Source: Takakia lepidozioides (Eukaryota; Streptophyta; Takakiopsida; Takakiales; Takakiaceae). From it: 60,000 nt of DNA. The notes beneath the pieces are model-generated. The model saw nothing but the letters and a program-made list of their open reading frames with translations, did no database searches and was not told the DNA's origin. Positions 44,270-55,419 of the stretch are shown in pieces. The stretch is from NCBI GenBank assembly GCA_030704615.1, contig CM060732.1:77297053-77357052 (forward strand). The letters run 5' to 3'. Each line of letters opens with the position of its first letter. Positions within the stretch are counted from its first letter, which is position 1. Position numbers and translations under genes: made by a program.

Positions 44270-46680
44270 AATGATGAATATTGCATTCCTTCCCCAGGAA
44301 TTTGAGGTTGTGCAAAGTGCTTCGAGAGGAGTTCATGAGCGCGTTTGCAGAGCAGCTTGCTATTTCTGGCAGGATTGAGAAAGTGCAGGTCAGTGCCTCT
44401 CCTTCTTTGTAGCCCATGGATGGCTCAAGCTGATTTGTTGGCAGTGGTTGGTTTGTACAAATCTAAATATTTATCTTTGTCCAGTCCCGCGAATGCTAAG
44501 CATTACTCTTAACTGGAAAGTCTACAGCAGGTCTCTATTTCAAATTGATTGGTGGGAATTCATGGGCAATGACTGTGGAATACAGTTGCAGCAGGGAAGT
44601 GACCCTATGTACAGTAGTAGAGAACTTTTTCTTTGAGACTACCAGACTAGCTAGTGCCACATCTAGGAAGGACCCAGCAGGTCTTAATTATGGGGTAAAA
44701 CACGAATCTGGGGTTTTGTCTGTTAGATTTCCAATGTAAGTCTGTGTAATGGTGTCGTATTTACAGAAAGGGCCACTGATGGATATAACATGTACTGGTT
44801 CAGGTGGTGCTTGAGAGCTCAACAGAGGACATGGATCTGATGTCAAGGCAGATAGACGAATTGGACAGTTTGTAAACGAAGGCAGAGGCTTCAGATCTTC
44901 AAAATGTTGATGTCAAGATCAACACGATGATTCCAGAACTGGATTTTTCAACGGATGGGGACGAGCTAGTGGTTTCCTTCACTGGGGGCTCGCATGCGGA
45001 TTTGCTAGCCCCCAGGAAATATTCTCCTACAAGTACTCTATCACCCTTATCTTTTCTCTACCTGATTTTTCGTACGTAAAGGAGGGCAGATGGGGTGGGT
45101 GGTGGACGAAGTTCTATCTGTTTGTGCATTTAGTTTTGATGGTTTGTTGGGTTTACAGGGGTATTCATGAACTCAATGACACCCGGTTGTGGGGTTTCAG
45201 CCTTTACTACCACCCCCTCTGCCTCTGCCTGCCATCAAGTGGATTCACATAGATGTCAAAGATGATTTACTGTGATGTGCTCATACTTCCTAACAAATGC
45301 TGGCTATGACACATTCCCTACAGTGCATTTTGTTCTTGTAAAGCTATCATCCTCAAGAAACCTATCACTCATACCAGCAAAAACTTGAAACTCGCTCTAC
45401 AGTTCCTATCTACAACTGATACACTCCATTAGCACTGTCCCCACTTGGTAGACTCACTTTTCTACAGAGAATCTCTTGACCTCTCTGTCAACACTCATTT
45501 CTGACAGTGCACAACCCCAAAACTTCATATATGCCCTGGATTTTCAAACCTACACCAGGTCCATTGATGGAACTGTGCCCGTTTGATCCTTTGGCAGGCT
45601 GAGAAGGAGCTACAAAAGAAGTAAAAGGCCCAGTCATTTCATTGAAGGTCTTTTGCTGCCTCCTACTCAGGGCATTCTCTGTCCTCCAGAAGGGATGGAG
45701 ACAAATTGCATGGAAGAGGGAGGAGGTCGAAATTGGGGAAGCCTGCACGTGTGAGCAAGGACCTCATGTTGTTGTTCTTAAATTGTTATGAGGGTGAAGC
45801 AGTAATGCTTGTTGTCAGACACACAGCTCAAAAGTCTTAACTACCATCTACAACTGATGAGCATCGAATACTGTATGAATAAGGTTCTCCCACCCCCCTA
45901 TCACCACAATTCTCCTTACTTTGACATAGATGAAATTCAGAGGTGGTTGCAGTGCCACTTTCAGATAGACAGGGAGAAAGAAAGCAAGGAAAGCTAGAAA
46001 GAAACCTTGCATCTTCCCCAACACATGTTCACACGATGCTTGAGCTACGTCATTGATTTGCAAGCTCTCTAGTAGAGCATGTGAAGGTGGTGAAAGTTAC
46101 TTTTGTCACGATTGTGGTTGCAGGATTTTATAGTGCAAATGTTGCAGAGCGAATTTATAAGTGGTATAATGTATGCCATGGTATGCTGAAGCACTGCCAT
46201 TTATATAGCATACAGAACCCCCTAAGATTACAAAGTCAAGTGGATTCGTGAATCTACGTTAGATGTATGTCAGCGCCCACTTCATTGGATCTATGCAGCT
46301 TAAACACCAACAAACACACTGCTGTCTGTGATCTCCGTGCGGAACAAGAGATGGAGTGTCCGACCCGCTGTGTATCCAGCTTCCACTCTGCCATCTCCCT
46401 CCCGATTTCACGCACACAGTTTCAAGGTTTCTGCGTACAAACTACAAACCACAAAAATAGTTAACTTACAAAGCACGGCTGGAAATAGTAAAAGGGAAGT
46501 GAATGGTTAGCAAAGAAGGTTCAAGTGCTAGAATAGCAAAAACCAAGAGCGAGGCTTTTGATAGCAAGTCGGACTCATGGGTTATCTCAGAGTCGTCTTT
46601 CTTTCCCTTCTTCTCTTTCCCCCAAGCTCCCTGTTAGGATCACAAGAACACAATTGGAGAGGTTTTGTCGCCTCCACAAT
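44270..46680. other. Spacer with weak exon-like fragments near 44294 and 44805
   Basis: After a CCCCAG acceptor-like site, about 44299-44387 can be read as LRLCKVLREEFMSAFAEQLA then ISGRIEKVQ, ending at GTCAGT. A second piece near 44805-44874 (VVLESSTEDMDLMSRQIDEL, then stop) follows TTCAG. They could be exons of a lost or unrecognised gene. I cannot name a family. 45000-46680 has no feature I can support. Confidence 0.25.
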
Positions 46681-47761
46681 ATGGAGGAGATTTGGAGTAC
46701 GCTCCCATTCGAGTTAGTGATGATAGTGTTGGCCTTTTTGCCATATCGAAGTCTTGTCCGCTTTCAGTCGGTTTGCAAGTTGTGGAATTCTCTCCCATCC
46801 ACTGCTAGTTTCCAACAACTCTGTCAGCAACTCCCTCTTCACCAAGACTCCTTGTCTTTTGGCAGTTGCCCACATGTTTGCGTGTTGTATACCCCCAGAA
46901 CTCGACGGTGGCACAAAATCGGCCTCAAACTCCCCAAGGATAATTTAGTATACAGTGTTGCTGCTGCAGATGGAGGCTTATTTCTTTGCACATCGGGCAA
47001 GGGCGATGCTGACTTATCATTGACTGTGTTCAATCCTCTCTTGAACAGTTCCAGACAATTGCCTGCCCTGCCTCTCGCCAACCCAGCACATATCCGGTAT
47101 GTGGGCACGGTGCACTTGATTGTGGATGGACGCAGCAACACCTACAAGATCATTGTGATATCACTCGAGTATGGCCGCACTGAGTCACATTGGAGAACAC
47201 ACGTCTATGACTGAATATGCGAGTGTTGGACCGAGACTGGAAAGATGCGGCATGTGAAGGGTGCCTGGTGCTGTGCAGGAAGTGTGATATATGGCCCTAC
47301 TCTCTTTGCTCTGCTTTATGCACCAAATGACTACACTTTGATGGCTTATAACATGGGTGCCGATATGTGGACTCAAGTTGCTATACACATGCCTAAAATT
47401 CGTGGAGATGGTGTTGCTGGTCCAAGGCTTGTAGAGAGCGAGGGGCGCCTGTTTCTAGTTGGGGGTCGTGATGGAGATCCATTCGTAGTAGTAATATGGG
47501 AGTTCAAAGATTCTACAAAAGACTGCAGAGTGGGTGGAGATTGCAAGAAAGGAGTTCGCAACAACGCCCCCCAGGAACTGGCAAATTCAAATGGTGAGCC
47601 ATGACAATCTCATATTCATTTGGGGTGGCATACCCGATCCAAAAGTTGTGGTGTATGACATGAAGCAACGCACATGGACATCTGATTTACAAACTGGGAC
47701 CAAGGAATGCCTGATTGTTCAAGGTTTTGTTAGGGGTCTTAGTTTAGGTGCAAAAGTCTAG
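46681..47761 (+). pseudogene. F-box protein gene, kelch-like C-terminus, broken
   Basis: Starts MEEIWSTLPFELVMIVLAFL, continuing YRSLVRFQSVCKLWNSL: a canonical F-box of about 40 residues, the SKP1-binding module of SCF ubiquitin ligases. The following 330 residues resemble plant F-box/kelch proteins (CVLYTPRTRRW, LTVFNPLLNSSRQLPALPL, YKIIVISLEYGRTESHW, TLMAYNMGADMWTQV, GPRLVESEGRLFLVGGRDG, KVVVYDMKQRTW). An in-frame TGA at 47212-47214 and a frameshift near 47525 interrupt it. The flanking frames stay well conserved, so the damage is recent, or one break could be a sequence error. No intron explains the TGA. Confidence 0.75.
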
Positions 47762-47789
47762 ACAAGCTTTCTGTTTTTTTTTAAAATTA

Positions 47790-48190
47790 AACAGGGACCA
47801 ACAATTAGGGGACCAACAATTAGTAGCTCAGTTGGTTAGCGCAGGGCCAGATGATTCAGGGATTAGGTGAATCTTGCTACCTTGTTTAGGACTCCTCCTC
47901 CTCCTCTTTCTCATTTGGGTTTTTGTTGGCTCTGTCCCTCAAGGGATAGAGGCATGAGACATCTTGCCTAGGGGGAGAACTAGGCTTATCCATTAAGCCT
48001 AGTCTATGGAGGGTTGATGGGCATGAAGTATAAAACAACAACCCCAAAATCACCAGAGGAAAGAGAACGGAGCTGCTTGTTTGTTTAGGGTGTGGTGGTG
48101 TGCGGTTTTCTTGCTATAGTGACGTACAATGAGGCATATTATTTTTCTTACCATGTTTAAGAATTGAAATTAATGGGCGGATCTTAAATT
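47790..48190 (+). repeat. tRNA-like SINE head and duplicated GGGACCAACAATTAG
   Basis: GGGACCAACAATTAG occurs twice in tandem (about 47795-47830; the second copy lacks the leading base context). It is followed by AGCTCAGTTGGTTAGCGC, a good tRNA A-box stretch. No convincing B box or tRNA fold follows, so this is a SINE-like remnant rather than a tRNA gene. Confidence 0.4.
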
Positions 48191-48340
48191 ATATAGTTGC
48201 ATTTGGGCCTCGACGTAGGAAACGCACTTTGATACATAGGGGATTGCACTTGGACTTAGATGACACTGGACACTTGGGCCAACGGCACATGCTACCCTAG
48301 TATTGTTCAATGAGAAGCTTTTGTGAAGGAGCCATCAAAT

Positions 48341-48650
48341 ATATGAAGCGAGACGTTTGTTTTGTAGCGTTGAGATGTCTCAAATCGCCATGCCCCGGCG
48401 CTGGTGCTTGGTACCGTTGGAAAGCCCTCGAGGAGGAGGGGTGCACCGGCTTGGTCTCCTGACTTTTGGACGTGTGGTGTAGGAGATGTGGAATTCCAAG
48501 TACTTTTGGTCGCTGGAAATTCACAAAAAATAGCAAAAATGGCAAAGTGGGCATTCCTGGGACAATGGTTGCCAACCAAGACGGGAGAGATATCAAGGGA
48601 AAGGTCTCCGGTTCAAATCCGGTCGTAGGCTCTCTGAAAATAAAAATTGA
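48341..48650 (+). repeat. SINE-like element, copy 1
   Basis: About 310 bp from GAAGCGAGACGTTTGTTTTG to an A-rich end. Near its 3' end GGTTCAAATCC is an ideal tRNA B box. Related copies at 49069-49395 and 52960-53335 share GCTTGGTACC-type, GTTGGAAAGCCCTCGA, GTACTTTTGG, GGAAATTC, GGGACAATGGTTG, AGAGATAT and GTCGTAG. The B box is at the wrong end for a usual SINE. Confidence 0.6.
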
Positions 48651-49068
48651 TTAGATATGGGATTGCACTTGGTCTTAGACAGTGACACTGGACACTTGGG
48701 CCAGTACATGGGAGATGCACTTGGATACATGAATAGAAGATTGCACTTGGGCTTAGATTTCAATTCTTCACATATGGGCCAACGGCATAGGCTACACTAG
48801 AGGTTGCAATTGGGCCTCGATGATAGGAAACCCACTTGGATACATAAGAAATTGCACTTGGGCTTAGATTTCAATTCTTCACACATGGGCCTTGACATAG
48901 GAGACGCTACTTGAATACATAGGGGATTACACTTGGACTTAGATTTCAATTCTTAACGCATGGGCCAATGGCGCAGGCTACCCTAGGCCTAGATCTCCCA
49001 AACAAGAGGATTGCACTTGGACTTAGATGACACTGGACACTTGGGCCAACGGCACAGGCTACCCTAGT

Positions 49069-49395
49069 CAATATATGAAGCGAGACGTTTCGTTTGTTTT
49101 GTTTTGTTTTGTCACGTTGAGATGTCCCAAACCGTAAGGCCCCAGCCTTGGTGCTTGGTACCGTTGAAAAGCCCTCGACGAGGAGGGGTGCACGGGCTTG
49201 GTCTCATGATTTTTGGACCTGTGGTGTGGGAGATACGATACTCCAAGTACTTTTGGCCGTTGGAAATTCACAAAAAATAGCAAAAATGGCAAAGTGGGCA
49301 TTCCTGGGACAATGGTTGGGGCCTCGAGAGGAGAGATATCAAGGGAAAGGTCTCCGGTTTAAATCTGGTCGTAGACTTTGTGGGAAAAAAATGAT
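49069..49395 (+). repeat. SINE-like element, copy 2
   Basis: Same unit as 48341-48650, with GGTTTAAATCTGG as a degraded B box and an A-rich end before ATGATTAGATA. Located between repeat-array units. Confidence 0.6.
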
Positions 49396-49490
49396 TAGAT
49401 ATGGCTTGCTTCGTATATTGATGCACTTGGACTTAGATGACATTGGACACTTGGGCCAACGGCACAGGCTACCCTAGAGACGGGAGATAT

Positions 49491-50718
49491 CACTACAAGA
49501 AAAGGGGGGGGGGGGGGTTGCGACGCCGCGGCGTCGTAAAACAGCCCTTTTCGGGCAGAGGGAAAAACCCAAATTTGTGACGCACGTCCGTCGCACGTCC
49601 GTCGCACGTCCATCGCAAGGGCATCACCAAAAAACATCACAAATTTGCGACCAATGGGGGTCGCAAATAGGCGAAATCGCGATTTGCCACGCCCGGGCGT
49701 CGGGAAAAAAAAAAAAAAAAAAACAAAACAAAACAAAAAACCTACTTTGCAATGCAGAATTAGCACCGTCCGGTCGCAAAGTGCGACGCCCGGACGTCAC
49801 AATTTAAGGGGGTACATTTGAATTTAGGCAGAAAAATTTGAATTTCAAAAACTTATTGACCATTGACTCCGACGTTGACCATTGACTCCGATTCTCTCTA
49901 ATGGCGATATGTTCATTGTTCTACATACATCATACAATGCAATGCACACTTGAACCTAAGACCTCCACGTTATAACATTTCTAAAATATTACAAACTAAC
50001 CAACACACCTATGCTACATCTATGTATCACAAAAGCAATCTAGATATATATATATACACATATAAAGATTTCCTTCAAGAGCCTTCAAGTTCATTCTAAG
50101 GGGGTCTCTCTTGTGACGTCGGGGAGTTGCAACCTCCACAGCCTTAGTGCCCAGCCCTAGCCCCAGCCCCAGCCCCAGCATTAGCATTGCCGCCGTTGTT
50201 GCACCCCCCACTGCCAGACGCCCTAAGCGACGTCTTGTGATGACCTAAGCTGACCACAACATCATTGCGACCCCCTGACGTCGCAACGTTGGGCGTCCCA
50301 GCGCGGGGCGCCCCGAGCGACGATTTTGTGAAGTTGAGAGCCGTAAAGTCTAAAAAAAAAAAAAAAAAAAAAACTCCCACTATGGTGATGCTGTTGCGAC
50401 GCCCTGGCGTCGCAGAGGCGCTCGGGCGCCCTTAGTGACGCTTTTGTGATGCCGAGGCGTCGCAACGTCCCAAAAAAAAAAAAAAAAAAAAAAATTCCGA
50501 CGTCGGGGCGTCGCAAGAAAAAAAAACCGTCAAAGCGAGGGCCCTCTTTCCCCATTCATGCCACTTTACGACGGCTGGGCGTCGTAATGGTGTCGCAGCG
50601 GGGGATTGCGACACCGAGACGTCGCAATCAAACTCCGTGGGCTCAGCGTCGCAGGCTTAGCGCCGCGCAGGGCGTGGGGGCGCAGCTGGCATCGCAAACC
50701 CCCCCATTTGCTGTAGTG
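49491..50718. mobile_element. CACTA-type non-autonomous transposon (1228 bp)
   Basis: Begins CACTACAAGAAAAGG and ends GCTGTAGTG, whose complement is CACTACAGCAAA: terminal inverted repeats of the CACTA (En/Spm) superfamily. It is flanked by the 3-bp duplication TAT at 49488-49490 and 50719-50721, the size expected for this group. Subterminal regions hold many copies of TTGCGACG(C/T)C in both orientations, the arrangement that binds transposase in CACTA elements. The interior has A-runs at about 49698-49718, 50352-50373 and 50473-50494 and no coding region. It is much richer in CpG than its surroundings. Confidence 0.9.
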
Positions 50719-51329
50719 TATATTAATAATGATTGGATATTACTACTCAATAAATTCATGAAAAAAAAAAATGGGGCCTTGACATGGGAGACGTACTTGG
50801 ATACATAAGAGATTGCACACTGGGTTTATATGGGCCTTGACATAGGAGACGCACTTATATACATATGATATCGCACTTGGGCTTAGATGGCAGTGGACAC
50901 TTCGGCCTCTACATGGGAGATGCACTTGGATACATAGAAGATTGTATTTGGGCTTAGATGAGCCTCGACATAGGAAACGCATAGGGATACATAGAAAATT
51001 GCTTTTGGTCTTAGATTTCAATTTTTCAATCATGGGTCAACGGCATAGGCTATACTAGAGGTCGCACTTCGTCCTCGACATAGGAGACGCACTGGGATAC
51101 ATAGAAGATCTTACACTTGGGCTTAGATGACATGGACACTTAAGCCAATGGTAGGCTACCTAGAGGTTGCATTTGGGCCTCGCAAAGGAGACGCACTTGG
51201 ATACATAGGAAATTGCATTTGAATTTAGATTTGAATTCTACATACATGGGCCAACGGCAAAGGCTACACTAGAGGTTGCACTTGGGTCTCGACTTAGGAG
51301 ACGCATTGGGATATATAGGAAATTGCACG

Positions 51330-52688
51330 TCTGACTTTCATCATTTTTCTCACCTTTGTAGTGCCATCCCACCTGTCGGATGCAGCATAGATGTTTGATA
51401 ACAATACATTAGTGGCAGAATCATGTTGATCCCACTCAAGAATAGATTTTGCTACATGTTCTGCCACCTCCACATTGGCATGAATTCTGCAGGCACCAAG
51501 CAAAGCTTTCCACACCGCACCATCCGGTCTAATCGGCATATTGTTGATGAAGTCCTCTGCCTCATCAAACCGCCATGCACACCCAAGTAGGTCCACCATG
51601 CACCCAAAGTGTTCCATTGTAGGAGTGAGGCCATGCTCTTGACTAAGGGAATCAAAGTAGTATCTGCCTTCATCCACTAGGCTCCCATGGCTACATGCAG
51701 AGAGAACACATATAAAGGTAAAACCGCTTGGTTTCAAGCCTTCCTTTTGCATTACTTCAAATAGTTCCAGGACCTCTCTACGACAACCATGTTGGGCATA
51801 TCCTGCAATCATCACACTCCAGGACACTGCATTTCATTCAGTCATCTTGTCAAACACTCCCTTTGCATCCTTGATGCCCTCGCATTTGGCATACGTGTCC
51901 ACTAGGGTATTGTTCAGGATAATATCTGGCACAATTCCAGCTTTCATGATGTCAGCATGGACCTTTGTGGCCTTTTCCAGAGCTGCCATGTTGGCACACG
52001 CATTGCAAACACAAATGAATGTAATCTAGTTGGGGTACTCCCTTTGCAACATCATTTGCTCATAGGTTTCCAAAGCCTGCATCCCACAGCCATATTGGGC
52101 ATATCCTGTGATCAGTGTTCCATGAGACCACATCTCGTTCAACCATATTTTTTAACACTCCCTTTGCTATCTCAATGCTCCACATTTGGCATACATGTCC
52201 ACAAGGCTATTGTTCAAAATGATATTTGGTACAGTTCCAACTTTCATCATGTCCGCATGGATCTCTTTGCCTTTCTCCAGGGTTGCCAGGCTGGCACACG
52301 CATTGCAAACACAAACAAATGTGACCTGGTTGGGCTTCACCCCTTCCCGTATCATTTGCTCATAGGTCTCCAAAGCCTCCATTGCACACCCCTGCTGGGT
52401 TACCCATTGATCATAGCGTTCTATGACACCACATCTCGTTGAGCCATATTGTTGAACACTTCCTTTGCATTCTTGATGCTCCCACATTTAGCATACATGT
52501 CCATGAGGGTAGTGTCCAAGACGATATTTGGTACAATCCCCGAATTCATGATATCAACATGCACCTCGTTGCCTTTCTCCAGAGCTTCCAAGCTCGCATA
52601 AGCATTGCAAACACAAATAAATGTGACCTGGTCAGGCTTCACCCCTTCCCTCATCATTCTCTCATAGTTTCCCAAAGCCTCCATCCGG
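51330..52688 (-). pseudogene. Inverted PPR gene fragment inside the repeat array
   Basis: On the minus strand, from 52688 down to 51330: PPR triplets (EVHVDIMNSGIVPNIV, LMDMYAKCGSIKNAKEVF, REGVKPNQVTFVCVCNACAS), then the E-region (EHFGCMVDLLGCAWRFDEAE, NNMPIRPDGAVWKALLGACR, NVLLSNIYAASDRWDGTTKV) ending at RKMMKVR. Several frameshifts and stops lie near 52440, 52185, 52025 and 51835. The PG box and DYW domain are missing. Both edges join repeat-array sequence directly (GAAATTGCAC at the left edge, TCTTAGATTTCAATT at the right), so a gene fragment of about 1.36 kb was captured by the array. Confidence 0.85.
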
Positions 52689-52959
52689 GTCTTAGATTTC
52701 AATTCTTCACACATGGGCCAAAGGTACAAGCTACCCTAGAGGTCGCACTTGGGCTTCGACACAAGAGACGCACTGGGATACATAGAAGATCTTCTACTTG
52801 GGCTTAGATGACAGTGGACACTTAGGCCAACCACACACTAGGCTATCCTAGAGGTCGCATTTGAGCCTCGACTAAGGGACGCACTTGGATGAATATAAGG
52901 GGATTGCACTTGACTTAGATGACACTGGACACTTGGGCCAAAGGCACAAGCTACCCTAG

Positions 52960-53335
52960 TCAATATATGAAGTGAGACGTTTGTTTTGTTTTGTTTTGTA
53001 TTGTTTTGTAGATTTGAGATGTCCCCAACCGTGAGGCCAGCCCTGGTGTTTGGTACCATTGGAAAGCCCTCGACGAGGAGGGGTGCACGGGCTTGGTCTC
53101 ATGATTCTGCGGGCAATTTACTGCAACTCGGTACCCAAATTTGTTAAAAACACCAAAAAGAGCTTGGAAAATTGCAGTGTAGGAGATGTGAAATTTCAAG
53201 TACTTTGGGTCGCTGGAAATTCTCGAAAAATAGCAAAGTCGGAATTCATGGGACAATGGTTGGAGCCTCGAGAGGAGAGATATAAAGGGAAAGGTCTCAA
53301 GTTCAAATCTGGTCGTAGGCTCTGTGGAAAAAAAA
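52960..53335 (+). repeat. SINE-like element, copy 3
   Basis: Third copy of the unit seen at 48341 and 49069. It contains an extra stretch around 53108-53175 that the others lack, and ends GTCGTAGGCTCTGTGG followed by an A-run. Confidence 0.6.
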
Positions 53336-53367
53336 AAATGATAGATAGGGGATTGCGCTTGGACTTA

Positions 53368-53697
53368 GAGCATCTCTACCGGGGTCCCTAAATGCCCTTG
53401 CAACAGCAAAAGAGCCCCCGGCCCTGGTATCCGCACCTCCCGGGACCTCTACTTTCGTGCAGGATACAGGCCCTCTAGGCCCGGCCGGTACCTACTAGAG
53501 CGACTAAAAGACACGACTGCCTGCATTTATGGCGGGAGGTAAGGCGGCGTCTGTCTAGGTGGTCCCTCCGGAACAAGGCACGTCAGCCAAAAAGACATGT
53601 TCAAGGTAGTTTGATGGGGTTGCCGGGGGAGGGGAGTGTTCGAGGCCACAAGGAGGTTACCACTGCAGTGTTGTTTGGTGTCCCAATGGAGATGCTT
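53368..53697. mobile_element. Tourist-like MITE (330 bp)
   Basis: Inverted ends GAGCATCTCTACCGGGG and, from the right, AAGCATCTCCATTGGG. Flanked by TTA at 53365-53367 and 53698-53700, the 3-bp target typical of PIF/Harbinger and Tourist elements. The insertion splits one unit of the surrounding repeat (GGACTTA | TTAGATGACA), which confirms both borders. GC-rich, no coding capacity. Confidence 0.85.
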
Positions 53698-53995
53698 TTA
53701 GATGACATTGGACATTAGAGGTCGTACTTGGGCCTCTACATGGGAGAAGCACTTGGATACATAGGAGATTGCACTTGGGCCTAGATTTCAATTCTTCACA
53801 CATGGGGCTCAACATAGGAGACGCACTTGGATATATAGGGGATTGCACTTGGACTTAGATGACACTAGACACTTGGGCCAAGGGCACAGGCTACCCTAGA
53901 GGTCGTACTTGGGCCTCGACATAGGAGACGCACTAGGATACCTAGGAGATCTTGCACTTGGGCTTAGATGACATTGGATACTTGGGCCAACGGCT

Positions 53996-54254
53996 ACCAC
54001 AATTTAGTGTGTATGTATGGTACATCTTGAAAGAATGTGTCCTAAATTTATCATTTAGATTTGTTTTCCAGCCAAATATGATTTTTTTTCTAATGACAAG
54101 TTCACAGCATTTCATCACCGACACTATTGATCACTTTAACATCATAACTTCAGCATACTCGTGAGAAACACTCATTTGCAGGTTCCTTCTTGGTCATCTG
54201 ATTACTGGAATCATCTACCTAACCTTTGCACAACCCAACTTCCAAAACTTACAA

Positions 54255-54290
<36 letters not shown>

Positions 54291-55419
54291 GACGGCAACT
54301 GAAGTTATTAGTGTAAATAAAAGAGCCTCTTCCCTGCAGGGGCATGGGATGGTGAGACCAGCAGCCAAATGCCCAATACACACTGAGTAGCCGCCCCAGG
54401 CTGTCCTCACTAACCAGGCCTACACACTTTCCCCTTCCTGCAAATTCAACTGGGAGGAAGCTTCTACCACTGATACTGATCTCTTGATGGGTTAGTGTAA
54501 GAACTGGTCAAGCTCACAAGACTTGCCGACTACATACTACTTCATCTACACAATCTCTACGGCAAGGGAAGAGGATACAAGAAATGACTGGCTTGTACAG
54601 AGCCAAGGGAATGATGAGCAACTGTCGCATCGTGTGGTTATCCCACCCGGAAGTGAGACGAGATCAACAAAGCAAAGCAAGAGCTATGTCTACTACCAGG
54701 CTCCATTGTGCAGCCAGAGCAAGGAGCGTGCATAACATGTAGGTTGCTTTTGCTTTGCTGTGATGCTCTGCTCTTGCTTCCCACTGGACGTTTTTGTTCT
54801 CCTCCAGGCACGGGATGTCAGCACGGCCCGACGCTGAGCTTAAATGGAGAGGCGATACCCAAGGTCCAGTCTTCTCCTTGGTCTGAATGCACGGGGCGCC
54901 TATCATCCTGGAGCAGATTGACGGGCCAGGCTGTGGAGTTGAAATGCTTGTCCATTCCTTGCGGGGGATGGCTGTAACAGACTCCAGGGATGACGAACAA
55001 AGGTACAGACATGGAATTCTCTTTGAGTCTTATTAAGATTTGCAAAACTCTCTATCACTGTGACTCGGACATGCTGGAGTGGAAATGTGAAGGGAAAGAA
55101 GGATACCCGGAAAGGTGACTGTCCACTTCCCTGTGCGCAGGGGTTTGTGGAATTTGTTCATCTTACCATATAGAGACCTTTTTGCAAAGAGGTTGCCTTC
55201 ACCTCTTCAAAGCACCGTATCAAATGTGTCATCGTCGCATTTCATTATGTACTTTGTTGTCACCTTCTCACCTGTCGCACTAGATAAGTGGAACAATTTT
55301 GGAAATTTCCCAAGCTGAAACCGAACATGAGATTTGTGGACTTACTGGTCAATGTTTCCGAATCTACAGTAATGAAGTTCCTAGATGTCTGAAGGACTGT
55401 ACAGAATACCAAATCTGAG
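53996..55419. other. Spacer with a (GA)n microsatellite at 54256-54287
   Basis: A perfect GA run of about 16 units at 54256-54287. Short open frames on both strands (for example 54708-54977 plus) have no recognisable family features. Confidence 0.5.

Larger units (their letters stand above)
48190..53995. repeat. Interrupted array of a roughly 107-bp repeat
   Basis: The unit contains, in order, GACATAGGAGACGCACTTGG, ATACATAGGAGATTGCACTT, GGGCTTAGATGACACTGGAC, ACTTGGGCCAACGGCACAGG and CTACCCTAGAGGTCGCACTT; a variant has ATTTCAATTCTTCACACATG in the middle. Copies lie at about 48190-48300, 48655-49075, 49420-49480, 50774-51330, 52690-52975, 53340-53367 and 53700-53995. The array is broken up by three SINE-like units, a CACTA element, a PPR fragment and a Tourist-like MITE. 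Confidence 0.8.

Noticed and set aside
47826-47900. tRNA gene
   Set aside because: A good A-box-like stretch is present, but no B box at the right distance and no cloverleaf; treated as a SINE head. The same applies to the B-box sites at 48607 and 49360.
50144-50614. Minus-strand frames with long Phe runs
   Set aside because: The Phe runs are A-tracts inside the CACTA element; no start context or domain.
48190-53995. CRISPR-like array
   Set aside because: Repeats are long, contiguous, diverged and of eukaryotic satellite type; no unique spacers or cas genes.
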